Shown here: positions 8,867 to 17,996 of the stretch, one piece after another
How positions within the stretch are numbered: position 1 is the first letter of the stretch
Layout of the letters: each line of letters opens with the position of its first letter
Assembly (NCBI GenBank): GCA_012959785.1
Contig: DUCM01000015.1
Span: 43,536 to 107,535, forward strand
Length of the DNA: 64,000 bases
Source: Planctomycetota bacterium
GTDB lineage: Bacteria > Planctomycetota > UBA1135 > GCA-002686595
Direction: 5' to 3'
Program-made: the position numbers and the translations under genes
The notes under the pieces: generated by a model
What the model saw: the letters and a program-made list of their open reading frames with translations, nothing else
Told to the model about the DNA's origin: nothing
Databases searched by the model: none

Positions 8867-9601
8867 GTGGCAACATTGAAACCAGGCACCATGGACCCCA
8901 TCCCGATCACACGCGCCTTGACGCGCGCCACGGCCAAGCTCGAGTTTGGTCCGCCTGTGAGCCATGTCTACAACCCGCTGCAGTACGCTCGGCAGCCCGG
9001 TGAGGTCTATCTCGAGCGTTTCGCGAAGCGCGGCATCGAGGCCCTCTTCCTGGGCATGAACCCCGGCCCCTTCGGCATGGCTCAGACTGGCGTGCCCTTC
9101 GGCGAGGTCAACTTGGTGCGCAATTGGCTGGGGATCGAAGAGCCGGTGAGAAAACCAAAACCAGAGCACCCCAAACGCCCCATTACCGGTTTCGACTGCA
9201 AGCGCAGCGAAGTCAGCGGCCGGCGGCTCTGGACCTGGGCCTCGGACCGTTTTGAGAATGCCGAGGCCTTCTTCGATCGCTTCTTCGTTTGGAACTTCTG
9301 CCCGCTCGTGTTCCTCGAGGACAGCGGCCGCAACCGAACACCCGACAAGTTGCCCGCCCATGAACGCGAGCCTCTCTTCGAAGCTTGCAACATCGCCTTG
9401 GTGCGCATGGTCGAGTACGCCCAACCGAAGCGCGTGATCGGCGTGGGTAAGTTCGCTGAAAAGCGCGCCCGCGAAGTGCTCGCCGGCCGCGACCTCGAAT
9501 TCGGCACGATCCTACACCCCAGTCCGGCATCTCCCATGGCCAACCGCGGCTGGGCGCCCCAGGCGGAACAGCAGTTGGCGGCCATGGGGATCGAGATTTA
9601 G
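8867..9601 (+). CDS. SMUG1-type uracil-DNA glycosylase
   Basis: Removes uracil and oxidised pyrimidines from DNA in base-excision repair. The first catalytic motif, GMNPGPFGMAQTGVPFGE, is the signature of SMUG1 and is essentially the same as in vertebrate enzymes; the second motif, HPSPASP, carries the catalytic His. The segments EHPKRP, SEVSG, GRNRTPDKLPA and GVGKFAEKRA also match the family in order. Length (236-244 residues) is normal. The start is GTG at 8867 or, perhaps better, ATG at 8891, which would still give a full family N-terminus. This is the clearest single-enzyme identification in the left part of the window. Confidence 0.93.
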   Translation: MATLKPGTMDPIPITRALTRATAKLEFGPPVSHVYNPLQYARQPGEVYLERFAKRGIEALFLGMNPGPFGMAQTGVPFGEVNLVRNWLGIEEPVRKPKPEHPKRPITGFDCKRSEVSGRRLWTWASDRFENAEAFFDRFFVWNFCPLVFLEDSGRNRTPDKLPAHEREPLFEACNIALVRMVEYAQPKRVIGVGKFAEKRAREVLAGRDLEFGTILHPSPASPMANRGWAPQAEQQLAAMGIEI

Positions 9602-9796
9602 GAGCGTCTCATGCATAGCCGCACGCATGCCGCTTTGCACAGCCCGCGCGCCCATGCGCAGCACACCTCTAGCCCGGCAGCGCATCCTGCAAGTTCTGCT
9701 AGTCTGGAGTGAATGACATATCCCGAGGTATTCACCAGGGCCATTCGAGTTATCGGCCTGAGCCCCCCAAAAAAAATAACACCCATCGGTGGCACC

Positions 9797-11647
9797 ATGC
9801 TTGTCTCGCTCCCCACTTCCTGTAACGCCTTTTCCGTCCTCGCCCTGGCGGCCGCCCTTTCCCTGGCCAGCGACGCCCAAGGCCAGTTTTCCGCCGATCC
9901 AGCCCTGAACTTCTCCGTGGCCGACGGCGGCAGCGACCAGATCCTGCCCAAGATCGAACCTACCGCCGACGGTGGCTGCTTCGTGAGCTGGTTTGGCGGC
10001 ATCGCGACGGGATTCGATGTACGCCTGCAGCGCCTCGACGCCAACGGAGTGGAGCAATGGCCCCACAACGGAATCCTGGTCATGGACCGTTCCTTCAGTT
10101 CGGTGCAAGACTACGGGCTCGACCTCGACGCCTCGGGTGCCGCCTTGCTCTCCTTTCGCGATGACAGCGGAACCAGCGTGCAAATCACTGCCCAGCGAGT
10201 AACGGCTGCGGGCGCTTTGGCCTGGGGCACCGGTGGCGTGCAGGTTTCCAACACCACCAGCTTCGTGGGCTCACCAAAAATCGCGGGCACCACAAGCGGC
10301 GACATTGTCGTGGCCTGGACCGAGGGCAGCATCGCCCGCAGCCTGCGCTTGAACGGAAACGGCGTGCCTCTCTGGAGCGTCCCGGTCGACAGTCTACCGA
10401 CCACGGGCAATTATTTCGTCAGCGACCTGCACGCTACTGGCGACAATGTGATCCTTTCCATCGTGCACCAAGTCACCACCAGCTTCTTCAGTCCCAAGCA
10501 CCTCGTGGCGCAAAAATATAACGCCACCGGAAGCCCGCTCTGGGGCAGCGCACCGGTGGCTGTCTTTGACAGCGGCTCGTTGCAGTTCGGGAACTTCCCC
10601 CCTTTCATCGTCGACGGTAGCGGCGGGGCCGTCTTCAGTTGGTACGGCACAGGACCCTTGCAATGCTACGCCCAGCACATCCTCTCAAGCGGCGCCGAGG
10701 CCTTTCCCCACAACGGTTCAGTGGGTTCGAGCAACACCAGCAACACGCGCGTCAGCCCCTCGGTGGCCTTCGATAGCGCGACATCCACAACCTACATGTT
10801 TTGGGAGGAGCAGAATGGCTCGCAGACGCAATCGGGACTCGCTGGACAGAAGTTCGGCGCCGCGGGCAGCGCCTTGTGGGGTGCGACAGGGTCAACCCTG
10901 ATACCCCTCTCAAGCGTTGAGATCAACTGGGTACGGGCGCTCTGCGGCAGCTCAGGCATTTTCGTGAGCTGGCACGAAACGGTCAGCTTTGGCAACGACA
11001 CGGGCCAGGGCGCGGTGGTGGCGGACAACGGCAGCTTTCTGGCGGGGCCGATTGCCTACGCCTCGACGCCCAGCAACAAGACGCGCCTCTTCAGCGTCCT
11101 CTCCACAAATGGTGATGCACTCATGGCCTGGAGCGATGACCGCGTCGACAGCGGCGATGTCCTCCTGCAGAACATGCAGCCAGACGGGTCTTTGGGCAAC
11201 GCCACAGCCCACTCGCAATTTTGCTTTGGCAACGGGTGCCCTTGCGGCAATGACGACCCGAGCGCGGGCTGCAAGAACGGCACAACTGGCGGCGCGCGAC
11301 TCGATGCGAGCGGTAGCCCCAAGGTGGCTGCCGGTTCGTGGGTGTTGGAAGCCTCCTCGCTGCCGCCCAACAAGCCGGGTCTCTACTTCCAAGGCGATGT
11401 AGCCATCAATGGCGGCCATGGCGTTCCCTTTGGCGACGGCCTGCGATGTGTGGGCTCAGCGGTGGTGCGACTACAAGTGCGCACCTCCGATGCCCTCGGA
11501 AATTCATTCACCACGGTCAATCTCGCCGCTGGAGTCAATCCAGGCGACTTGCACACCTACCAGCTCTGGTACCGAGACCCCGCGGGATCGGTCTGCGGCG
11601 CGGGCTTCAACCTGACGAACGGCGTGCAATTGATCTGGCTGCCCTGA
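9797..11647 (+). CDS. Secreted beta-propeller-like protein with FGDG-type C-terminal domain
   Basis: A 616-residue exported protein. ATG 9797 gives a signal peptide (MLVSLPTSCNAFSVLALAAA, cleavage near DAQGQF); the frame is open to 9713 but that part lacks leader character. Residues about 30-470 contain a recurring pattern of the type DxxxAQRLDANGxxxW with GDxVxxW strands, which resembles the repeat blades of secreted bacterial beta-propellers. From about residue 473 (FCFGNGCPCGN) the shared C-terminal domain begins, with PGLYFQGD, FGDGLRCVG, YQLWYRDP and GFNLTNG. Probably extracellular; no ligand can be named. Confidence 0.82.
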   Translation: MLVSLPTSCNAFSVLALAAALSLASDAQGQFSADPALNFSVADGGSDQILPKIEPTADGGCFVSWFGGIATGFDVRLQRLDANGVEQWPHNGILVMDRSFSSVQDYGLDLDASGAALLSFRDDSGTSVQITAQRVTAAGALAWGTGGVQVSNTTSFVGSPKIAGTTSGDIVVAWTEGSIARSLRLNGNGVPLWSVPVDSLPTTGNYFVSDLHATGDNVILSIVHQVTTSFFSPKHLVAQKYNATGSPLWGSAPVAVFDSGSLQFGNFPPFIVDGSGGAVFSWYGTGPLQCYAQHILSSGAEAFPHNGSVGSSNTSNTRVSPSVAFDSATSTTYMFWEEQNGSQTQSGLAGQKFGAAGSALWGATGSTLIPLSSVEINWVRALCGSSGIFVSWHETVSFGNDTGQGAVVADNGSFLAGPIAYASTPSNKTRLFSVLSTNGDALMAWSDDRVDSGDVLLQNMQPDGSLGNATAHSQFCFGNGCPCGNDDPSAGCKNGTTGGARLDASGSPKVAAGSWVLEASSLPPNKPGLYFQGDVAINGGHGVPFGDGLRCVGSAVVRLQVRTSDALGNSFTTVNLAAGVNPGDLHTYQLWYRDPAGSVCGAGFNLTNGVQLIWLP

Positions 11648-11712
11648 AAAGTGGCTGGCGGAGAGTAAGCTTGAGGGCTCGCGAACCCACGCCCCTGCCA
11701 CCACAATCCGCC

Positions 11713-12621
11713 ATGCCGTCCCCCATCGCTCGACGCACGCTCTTGACCAGCGCCGCTGCTGGCACAGCTCTCGCCGCTGCTCTTCACAGCACCCCCATCG
11801 CCATGCCGAGATCCTCCAGCCGCAAGTACAAGAAGGCCGTCAAGATCGGCATGGTCAACATCGAAGGGACGCTGCTCGACAAGTTTAAGCTGCTGAAGGA
11901 GATTGGCTTCGACGGTGTAGAACTCGACAGCCCTTCCAATGTAAACATCGACGAAGCCCTGGCCGCCAAACTAGAGACGGGACTGGAGATTCCAGGTGTG
12001 GTGGATTCCGCGCACTGGGGCAAGCCCTTTTCGCACCCCGACGCCGCAGTGCGCGCCGAAGGCTGTGCCGCCCTCGAGACCGCCTTGCGCGATTGCAAGC
12101 AACTCGGTGGAGACTCGGTTCTGGTGGTTCCAGCCATCGTCAACTCCCAGGTGAGCTACGCGGACGCCTACCGACGCTCGCAAGAGGAGATCAAGAAGCT
12201 CGTGCCCCTGGCCGAGGAACTCGGCGTGCGCATCGCCTTCGAGAATGTCTGGAACAATTTCCTGCTCTCGCCTCTCGAGGCGGCGCGCTATGTCGATGAG
12301 TTCGAAAGCAGCCTCGTGGGCTTTCACTTCGACATCGGCAACATCGTGCTCTACGGCTGGCCGCACCAGTGGATCGAGATTCTCGGGTCGCGGCTCTTCA
12401 AGCTCGACCTCAAGGACTACAGCCGCAAGCTGCTCAACGACGAAGGCCGCTGGAAGGGCTTTGGAGTCCAGATTGGTGCAGGCGATGCGGGTTGGGCCGA
12501 GGTCATGGCGGCCCTGGACGGAATCGGCTACGAAGGCTGGGGCACGGCTGAAGTCAGCGGTGGTGGCCGCGAGCGCTTGGTCGAGATCGCCGCCAACATC
12601 GACGCGGTCTACGCGCTCTGA
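11713..12621 (+). CDS. Tat-exported sugar phosphate isomerase/epimerase-like TIM barrel
   Basis: A 302-residue protein of the AP-endonuclease-2 (xylose isomerase-like) TIM barrel superfamily. The N-terminus ARRTLLTSAAAGTALAAAL is a twin-arginine signal, fixing the start at ATG 11713 although the frame is open much further upstream inside the preceding gene. Barrel elements include IGFDGVELDSP, IAFENVWNNFLLSP with the usual metal-binding Glu, VGFHFDIGN, and LDLKDY. Exported barrels of this kind are numerous in planctomycetes and are thought to act on oxidised sugars; the substrate is unknown. The next gene appears to overlap its stop codon. Confidence 0.82.
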   Translation: MPSPIARRTLLTSAAAGTALAAALHSTPIAMPRSSSRKYKKAVKIGMVNIEGTLLDKFKLLKEIGFDGVELDSPSNVNIDEALAAKLETGLEIPGVVDSAHWGKPFSHPDAAVRAEGCAALETALRDCKQLGGDSVLVVPAIVNSQVSYADAYRRSQEEIKKLVPLAEELGVRIAFENVWNNFLLSPLEAARYVDEFESSLVGFHFDIGNIVLYGWPHQWIEILGSRLFKLDLKDYSRKLLNDEGRWKGFGVQIGAGDAGWAEVMAALDGIGYEGWGTAEVSGGGRERLVEIAANIDAVYAL

Positions 12622-14882
12622 AGCAGGCCGGCAAGTGGCTCTCCAGTTCCTGCCTCGCTGCGTTTTGCGCCATGAGCCTGGTGCCCGCTCCTGCTCTGGC
12701 AACTGGCGACCTCGAACTGCTCTCCATCTTTGGCCGGGGCGACCCCATGGCCCTGGCTGTGGACGAAGACGAGGCCTTCCTGGTGCTCGCCAATGGTTGC
12801 TTGATCTCGGTGCACGCACAACACGAAGATGCGCCTTACATCTCGGAGGAGCTCGCCAGCACGACCCTTGACGCGACGATATTCGAGATGACGATCGCGG
12901 GCCCGGAGCTGTTCGTCGCAGGTGGCTCCGCCGGCCTCTTCTCGGTCGCCTGGAAGACCCGGAACCTCGACGCAAGTCGTGTCGCGGCTGCTCCTCCGGG
13001 AATCTACACAGCTCTGGCCACCACGCAGGCGTACCTCCTCGCCACTTCTGTCACCCTGGAAGGCGCGCGGCTGCTCGTTTTTTCCCGGGGGGAATTGGCC
13101 TTGCTGGAAAGCATCGAACTACCCGCGCGTCAGGCCTGGGCTGTGGTGGCTCGCAACGACACAGCATGGGTCGCTGCGGGCGAAGCGGGCTGTTTTCGAG
13201 TGCAGTTGCAGGCCACCGATAGTGCAACTCGTGTGGTTCGGGTGGGTCCCGACAGGGCGCTGACGGCAACGGCAGGATTGGATGTCCGTGACCTGGCCCT
13301 CTCAGGTAACTCGTTGCACGCTGCCGCCGATGGAGCGCACTTTCGGATTGATCTTGGCCCAGAGGTGGCCGGCAGGGATGCTTGCGCTGTGCGAGTCCGC
13401 GGCACACAGCCCGTCGGTTACATGACGCTCGTCGCAGCGAACAAAGAGGATTGGTTCATGGCGCGTCTACGGGGCCCGTCAACTGCTGCTGCTGGCGCTC
13501 CCTACGGTCGCGCCGGAGTCATCGGACTGAACCTGGAAATCGCTGGCCTACCCCGCGAGACGTTCGTTGTCGGCAAGGGCGAATGGATCGAATCGGGAAT
13601 CCACGCAGAGCCACTCCGAGTCCGTGACAAACTCAAGCTACCAACCTGCGGGTTCCGCAGCCTTGAGGCCGGCAAGAAGCGCTTGTACGGCCAGCTTCTA
13701 CGGCTCGGCGCCGTGGTTTGGGACTGCGAGGGAGGGACGCTCAAGAAACTCTGGTCCCAGCGTCCCGCAGGGCAGCCCTTGATCGATGGCACCTTCAGCC
13801 TGGCCGATCCCGATGTGCTGTTCTTCGGCGTCGACAGTACAGGCTCACGGGTGCACGGCTTTTTGGAAGTGGGCCCCGGGACACAACTCCGGGTGCGCCC
13901 TGCCTCAAAGGCAGAGCGGCCCCTGGGTCTGCGGATTGGAGCCAATTGGTACGATTCCGCGAACAACTGCGAGTGGTTCCTCGCCGGCCGCTTCTTCGGC
14001 TGGCAGCTCATGCGCTTTCGGCCGGGATTCACCCCCGAAATCACCCGCTGGGAGGTTCAGCCGCCACGGGACCCCAATGGCAAGGCCGGTGCGACCTATT
14101 TCTCTTCCGTCAAACACGGCGACCTTTTGCTCGGCTCGCGCAGCGCTTCGCGCCATGGCCTCGTGGGCTGGTCTGCCAGCACCATGGTGCAGGTGGCACT
14201 CGCCACACCAGCGGGCGAGGTGCTCGATCTTCCGGAGCTCTTTCAGGCACGCACGCAGGACGGGGGAGGCCCCTTGCAGAATGTCCACGCCTGGAGCGTG
14301 TCCGTCGCCAGATGCAACTCTGGCTCGCTGGCTGTAGTCCCCGCGGGCCGGGTCGTGAGGGGGCCAGCATGCGGACGCTCGCGGGCCTTGGTCTTCCTGT
14401 TGCGCGAATCCCACTTGCCTAGCACTGCGGCGACCCTCGTGGGCGCTGGCGAAAGCGGCCACGCAATTTGCGCCGCTGTGACCACGATGGGAAACCAGAC
14501 CCTGGCGGCCATCGGCGACCTTGGAGGCGCCATTGAGTTGTGGAACCTCTCCGAAGCAACCAACCCCTTCCGCCTGGCTCGCTGGTGCACGCCTCCCGCG
14601 CTGATCGACGGTCAGACGGACTCCATCCTCGATGTGGAGTTCGTGGGCTCGGGCGCAGCAACCGAACTCCTGGCCGCCGCGGGCCGTCGAGGTCTGGTGC
14701 GCCTTGGGTTGGGACAGGCGGGTCGCGTGGAGCTGGAGCTACTGGAGATTCACGACACGCCAGGCTGGGCCACCGGGCTCGCCGTGCAGGAACGGGGCGA
14801 AGAGTGGCGCGTGCTCGTGGGCGACCAAAAATGCGGAGCACGGCTCCTGCGCTGGAAGCCCGGGAATCAGAAGCGGAAGTAG
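12618..14882 (+). CDS. Secreted repeat (WD40/LVIVD-like) protein with probable CTG start
   Basis: About 754 residues. The first ATG of the frame (12672) falls inside a signal peptide, because the codons upstream spell KQAGKWLSSSCLAAFCA in the same frame, completing a classical leader (basic end, hydrophobic core, APALA cleavage site). The first possible initiator is CTG at 12618, which overlaps the stop codon of the preceding gene (CTGA), suggesting translational coupling. The mature part has repeated short beta motifs (LAVDEDEAFLVLANG, LFVAGGSAGLFSV, VWVAAGEAG-like) that suggest a propeller of weak repeats. No catalytic motif was seen. Its 3' end overlaps the convergent MBOAT gene by 16 bp. 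Confidence 0.7.
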   Translation: MKQAGKWLSSSCLAAFCAMSLVPAPALATGDLELLSIFGRGDPMALAVDEDEAFLVLANGCLISVHAQHEDAPYISEELASTTLDATIFEMTIAGPELFVAGGSAGLFSVAWKTRNLDASRVAAAPPGIYTALATTQAYLLATSVTLEGARLLVFSRGELALLESIELPARQAWAVVARNDTAWVAAGEAGCFRVQLQATDSATRVVRVGPDRALTATAGLDVRDLALSGNSLHAAADGAHFRIDLGPEVAGRDACAVRVRGTQPVGYMTLVAANKEDWFMARLRGPSTAAAGAPYGRAGVIGLNLEIAGLPRETFVVGKGEWIESGIHAEPLRVRDKLKLPTCGFRSLEAGKKRLYGQLLRLGAVVWDCEGGTLKKLWSQRPAGQPLIDGTFSLADPDVLFFGVDSTGSRVHGFLEVGPGTQLRVRPASKAERPLGLRIGANWYDSANNCEWFLAGRFFGWQLMRFRPGFTPEITRWEVQPPRDPNGKAGATYFSSVKHGDLLLGSRSASRHGLVGWSASTMVQVALATPAGEVLDLPELFQARTQDGGGPLQNVHAWSVSVARCNSGSLAVVPAGRVVRGPACGRSRALVFLLRESHLPSTAATLVGAGESGHAICAAVTTMGNQTLAAIGDLGGAIELWNLSEATNPFRLARWCTPPALIDGQTDSILDVEFVGSGAATELLAAAGRRGLVRLGLGQAGRVELELLEIHDTPGWATGLAVQERGEEWRVLVGDQKCGARLLRWKPGNQKRK

Positions 14883-16285
14883 ATGAAATCGGCGGCTTCG
14901 GGGATACGCAGGTAGACGAGGGCTGCAAGGCTAGCCACGACCGCGATGGCCCGGCCAGGCCAGCCAATCCTCCGCCAGGCGCCCTCCAAGCGACCGAACT
15001 CGCCCGCTGCCTGAACCGCCAGGCCGCAGCACAAGGCGAGCAGCGTCCAGCCCATCCAGGCGGGGTTGCTGTCACCGGAAAGACTCAGCAAGCGGGCATA
15101 CCAGCCGAGAGCAAAATCCAGGTCCGGGCTAAAAAAGAACACAATGAAGGCGCTGGTAAAGAGTGTCGTGCCCAAACATGCGGCCATATCGCGCAGGCCC
15201 CAACGCGTGCGCAACTCCCGCCGCCGCCCGCTACGGGCACGCAAGAGGCGCAGAGAATGTTGCATTGAAATAGCAACGCCACTGGCTATTCCCCACAGAA
15301 TGAAGGTCCACGAGCTGCCATGCCAGAGGCCGAAAAGGCCCATGGCCAGACAGTTGTTGCGCCAGAGTTTCCAATGGCTCAAGGCTCCGGTCGAGAGCGG
15401 TGAGTACACATAATCCGAGATCCAGCGGAACAGGGAAATATGCCAACGCGTGGCAAACTCGCCCACGGAGCGCGAAAGAAAGGGTCTCCTGAAGTTGTCC
15501 ACCAGATCGATCCCAAAAAGACGCGCCGCGCCCCGCGCTATGTCGGTGTAGGCGCTGAAGTCGAGAAACAGAACCACATTCATGCCCACCGCCGCCAACA
15601 CAAGGGTCAGGCTGCCTTGTTCGCCAGGGGAATCGAAGACCGGCTTCACATGGCGCACCAGGTGCTCAGCACATAGGAGCTTCTTCAAGAGGCCCCAGAG
15701 AATCAACCCACCGCCTGCCCGTAGCCGTGCGAGGCTGATGACCTGCGCGCTCTCCAGTTGAGGAATCAAGTGCCCTGCTCGTTCGATGGGCCCGGCGATC
15801 AACTGAGGAAAGAAGCTCACATACAAGGCAAAGCTCACAAAGCTGCGGCAGGGCTGAATCGTGCCCCGATAGACATCGATCGTGTAGGCGAGGGTCTGGA
15901 AGGTGTAGAAGGAAATCCCCAGGGGCAAAACCAGACCGAGCCAGGGATTCGACGAGCTCGCTGTTTCCCCAAGCAAGAACTGCAAGTTCTCAACGATGAA
16001 CCCGCTGTACTTGAAGAAGGCCAGGGCGCCCAGATTCAAGACCAGACTGGCGCCAAGCAGGACCTTGCGGCGGCGCCGTGAATCAGTCTGGCCCAGAGCG
16101 AGCCCCACGAGATAATCCACCACCGTGGAGCCCACCAGCAACAATCCGTGCCAGGGTTCGGCCTGCAGATAAAAAGCGTAGCTGGCCGCGAGCAGGAACA
16201 ACCTGCGTGAAGACCGCGGCACATAGACGAAGAGCCCAACCACCAGGGCCAGAAAAGGCAGGAACTCCAGGCTGGCGAAGGACAC
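14867..16285 (-). CDS. AlgI-type MBOAT O-acyltransferase
   Basis: A 472-residue polytopic membrane enzyme of the MBOAT family, transferring acyl groups across the membrane to an extracytoplasmic acceptor such as a polysaccharide. Family hallmarks are FYTFQTLAYTIDVYRG, FFPQLIAGPIERA, DFSAYTDIARGAARLFGI, FATRWHISLFRWISDYVY, and GLWHGSSWTF containing the conserved catalytic His; the end FIYFRF is also typical. Length matches AlgI. It is the last gene of the minus-strand operon and starts directly after the stop of the radical SAM gene, with no gap. Its likely partners are the SGNH-like protein at 25578-26720 and the carrier protein/AMP ligase pair upstream, as MBOAT, SGNH, ligase and carrier cooperate in the Dlt system. 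The acyl donor and acceptor are unknown. Confidence 0.9.
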   Translation of the reverse strand: MSFASLEFLPFLALVVGLFVYVPRSSRRLFLLAASYAFYLQAEPWHGLLLVGSTVVDYLVGLALGQTDSRRRRKVLLGASLVLNLGALAFFKYSGFIVENLQFLLGETASSSNPWLGLVLPLGISFYTFQTLAYTIDVYRGTIQPCRSFVSFALYVSFFPQLIAGPIERAGHLIPQLESAQVISLARLRAGGGLILWGLLKKLLCAEHLVRHVKPVFDSPGEQGSLTLVLAAVGMNVVLFLDFSAYTDIARGAARLFGIDLVDNFRRPFLSRSVGEFATRWHISLFRWISDYVYSPLSTGALSHWKLWRNNCLAMGLFGLWHGSSWTFILWGIASGVAISMQHSLRLLRARSGRRRELRTRWGLRDMAACLGTTLFTSAFIVFFFSPDLDFALGWYARLLSLSGDSNPAWMGWTLLALCCGLAVQAAGEFGRLEGAWRRIGWPGRAIAVVASLAALVYLRIPEAADFIYFRF

Positions 16286-17968
16286 CTATTGAGCGGAAGA
16301 CTCGGCGGGCAAGGGCATCTCGCGGCTCTCCAACAGGGTCTTCAGGCGCAGGACTCCGGGGTCACGGACCAACTTGTGGCGGGAGGTGTCCTGCCCGCAA
16401 AAACCGTTGAAGGTCCGCGCCGCCTGGCGTGCTTCCTCCACGGAGAACCCGTTGCTGTAGAGCATGATCTCGCTCCAGAAGTGATCGGATGAAAGTTGTG
16501 ACATGTAGACGGCCCGCTTGGGTTGCTTGATCATCCACTGCTCAAGCTCGATGGCCTGGGCCGAGTTCATCGTGGCGTGCTCCCAGGAATAGTACTTGCC
16601 GGAGACCCCAAACTTCTTGCGCTGGTCGTAGATTGGCGTGGAGGGAGCGAAAAACCACGGGCTGACCGAGAAGAAGGGCAGCTCCCACTTGTCGACGAAA
16701 TCCACCACGCGCTGGGCATTGTCGGGCGTGTCGCCGGGGAAGCCGATGATGAAGTTGGCGTGAGTCGGAATCTGGTACTTCTGCAGTTGCTCGAGACCGC
16801 GCTCGTAGGAAGCCACCGTGGTGGCCTTGTTCATGTTCTTCAGGACCTTGTCATCCACCGACTCGATGCCCAGGAAGAGCCCCTTGCAACCCGAGTCTCG
16901 CATGAGCCTGACCGTCTCCTCGTCTGCAAACTGGCTGCGGTAGAAGCTGTACCAGTCGTAGTCAAAATCGGCCAGGACCCTGACCAATTCGGTGAACCTC
17001 TTCTGGGGCACATTGAAAGTGTCGTCGGTGAAAATCAGCGAGCGCACATGGGGATGAGCGCGCAGTGAGTTGAGTTCGCGGCGCAGAGTCTCGGGCTCCG
17101 CGAAAGCCAGCCTGCCCTCGACGATGAACAGGCTGCAGAAGGAGCAGCGGAACTTGCACGAGCGGGCCGTGCGCAGGTGCACCGTGTGATAGAGATCCCG
17201 CGCACCGATGCGATCCCAGCGCACCCAGCTGTCGTCCAATGGGAGACCTTCCTCCTCGCGCTCGGAACTGTGTTCATAGCCGCCTCCCGGTGCGCGCACA
17301 TAGGTTTGAGGCAGATCCAATCCCGAGAGGTCGCGGCTGGAGGTCTTGAGGATGCCGAGCAGAGCTTCCTCGCCCATGGCGGACATGACATAGGCATCGG
17401 CGCCCCAGGCGCCCATGAAGCGCTGAAAGTTTTCCTCGCCCACATCTCGCTCGAGTTCCCCGAGCATGAAGCCCCCCACCACTACGGTCGCCTCGGGCCA
17501 TGCAGAGCGCACGCGTTGGATTCCGTCGAGGATGGTGGGCACCTCGGTCATGAAGCTGGTAGAGAAGAGCACGAACTTCGGCGCCACGGTCTCTGCCAAC
17601 CGTTCGAGGACAAAACGATCAGCCCAATTCACATGGCGCATATTGATTCCCTGCGGCGCGAGCAGCGACTGGAAATAGGCCCCCGAGAGGTGGGTCGGCG
17701 TATAGGCATCCCAGCGGAGGTACTCGCGGGTGTGCCCGTAGCGAACCAAGCTCAAGAAGCGAGGAAAGTCGTGGGGTGCCCCATCAATGCGAACGCTCTG
17801 GCGCTCGATGCGCCCCATCATGGTCTGATCGAGCTTGTCCTCGACACCTGCGCGCGGGAGCGGCTTGCTGACCCCCTCGGGCCAGTCGTTGTGCCAACGG
17901 TCGACATCCGCAAAGTACGAAAAAAACAGGGCATCGACCTCTTCTCGCGCACCCGCCGGCTTGCTCAC
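16286..17968 (-). CDS. Radical SAM protein with B12-binding-like N-terminal region (copy B)
   Basis: About 560 residues. The N-terminal 260 residues include a Rossmann-like segment (FVLFSTSF, then VVVGGFMLGEL) resembling B12-binding domains of class B radical SAM enzymes, but I see no DxHxxG cobalamin-ligand motif. The [4Fe-4S] cluster motif CKFRCSFC (CX3CX2C) lies at about residue 270 and is followed by TDDTFN and GIESVDD, normal for the radical SAM barrel. I chose GTG 17968 because the paralogue next door starts at the equivalent point (DALFxSYFxDxDxWHND). It is 28 bp downstream of that paralogue. Likely catalyses a radical modification, perhaps of a carrier-bound acyl chain; this is inference from context. 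Confidence 0.85.
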   Translation of the reverse strand: MSKPAGAREEVDALFFSYFADVDRWHNDWPEGVSKPLPRAGVEDKLDQTMMGRIERQSVRIDGAPHDFPRFLSLVRYGHTREYLRWDAYTPTHLSGAYFQSLLAPQGINMRHVNWADRFVLERLAETVAPKFVLFSTSFMTEVPTILDGIQRVRSAWPEATVVVGGFMLGELERDVGEENFQRFMGAWGADAYVMSAMGEEALLGILKTSSRDLSGLDLPQTYVRAPGGGYEHSSEREEEGLPLDDSWVRWDRIGARDLYHTVHLRTARSCKFRCSFCSLFIVEGRLAFAEPETLRRELNSLRAHPHVRSLIFTDDTFNVPQKRFTELVRVLADFDYDWYSFYRSQFADEETVRLMRDSGCKGLFLGIESVDDKVLKNMNKATTVASYERGLEQLQKYQIPTHANFIIGFPGDTPDNAQRVVDFVDKWELPFFSVSPWFFAPSTPIYDQRKKFGVSGKYYSWEHATMNSAQAIELEQWMIKQPKRAVYMSQLSSDHFWSEIMLYSNGFSVEEARQAARTFNGFCGQDTSRHKLVRDPGVLRLKTLLESREMPLPAESSAQ

Positions 17969-17996
17969 TGGAGTGCCTCGCTCAAATTTAGTGGGC

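Noticed and set aside
9512..10183. Long minus-strand frame across the start of the propeller gene
   Set aside because: It lies opposite the SMUG1 tail and the signal peptide and first repeats of 9797-11647, and its translation is low-complexity Gly/Ala/Val/Arg without domains.
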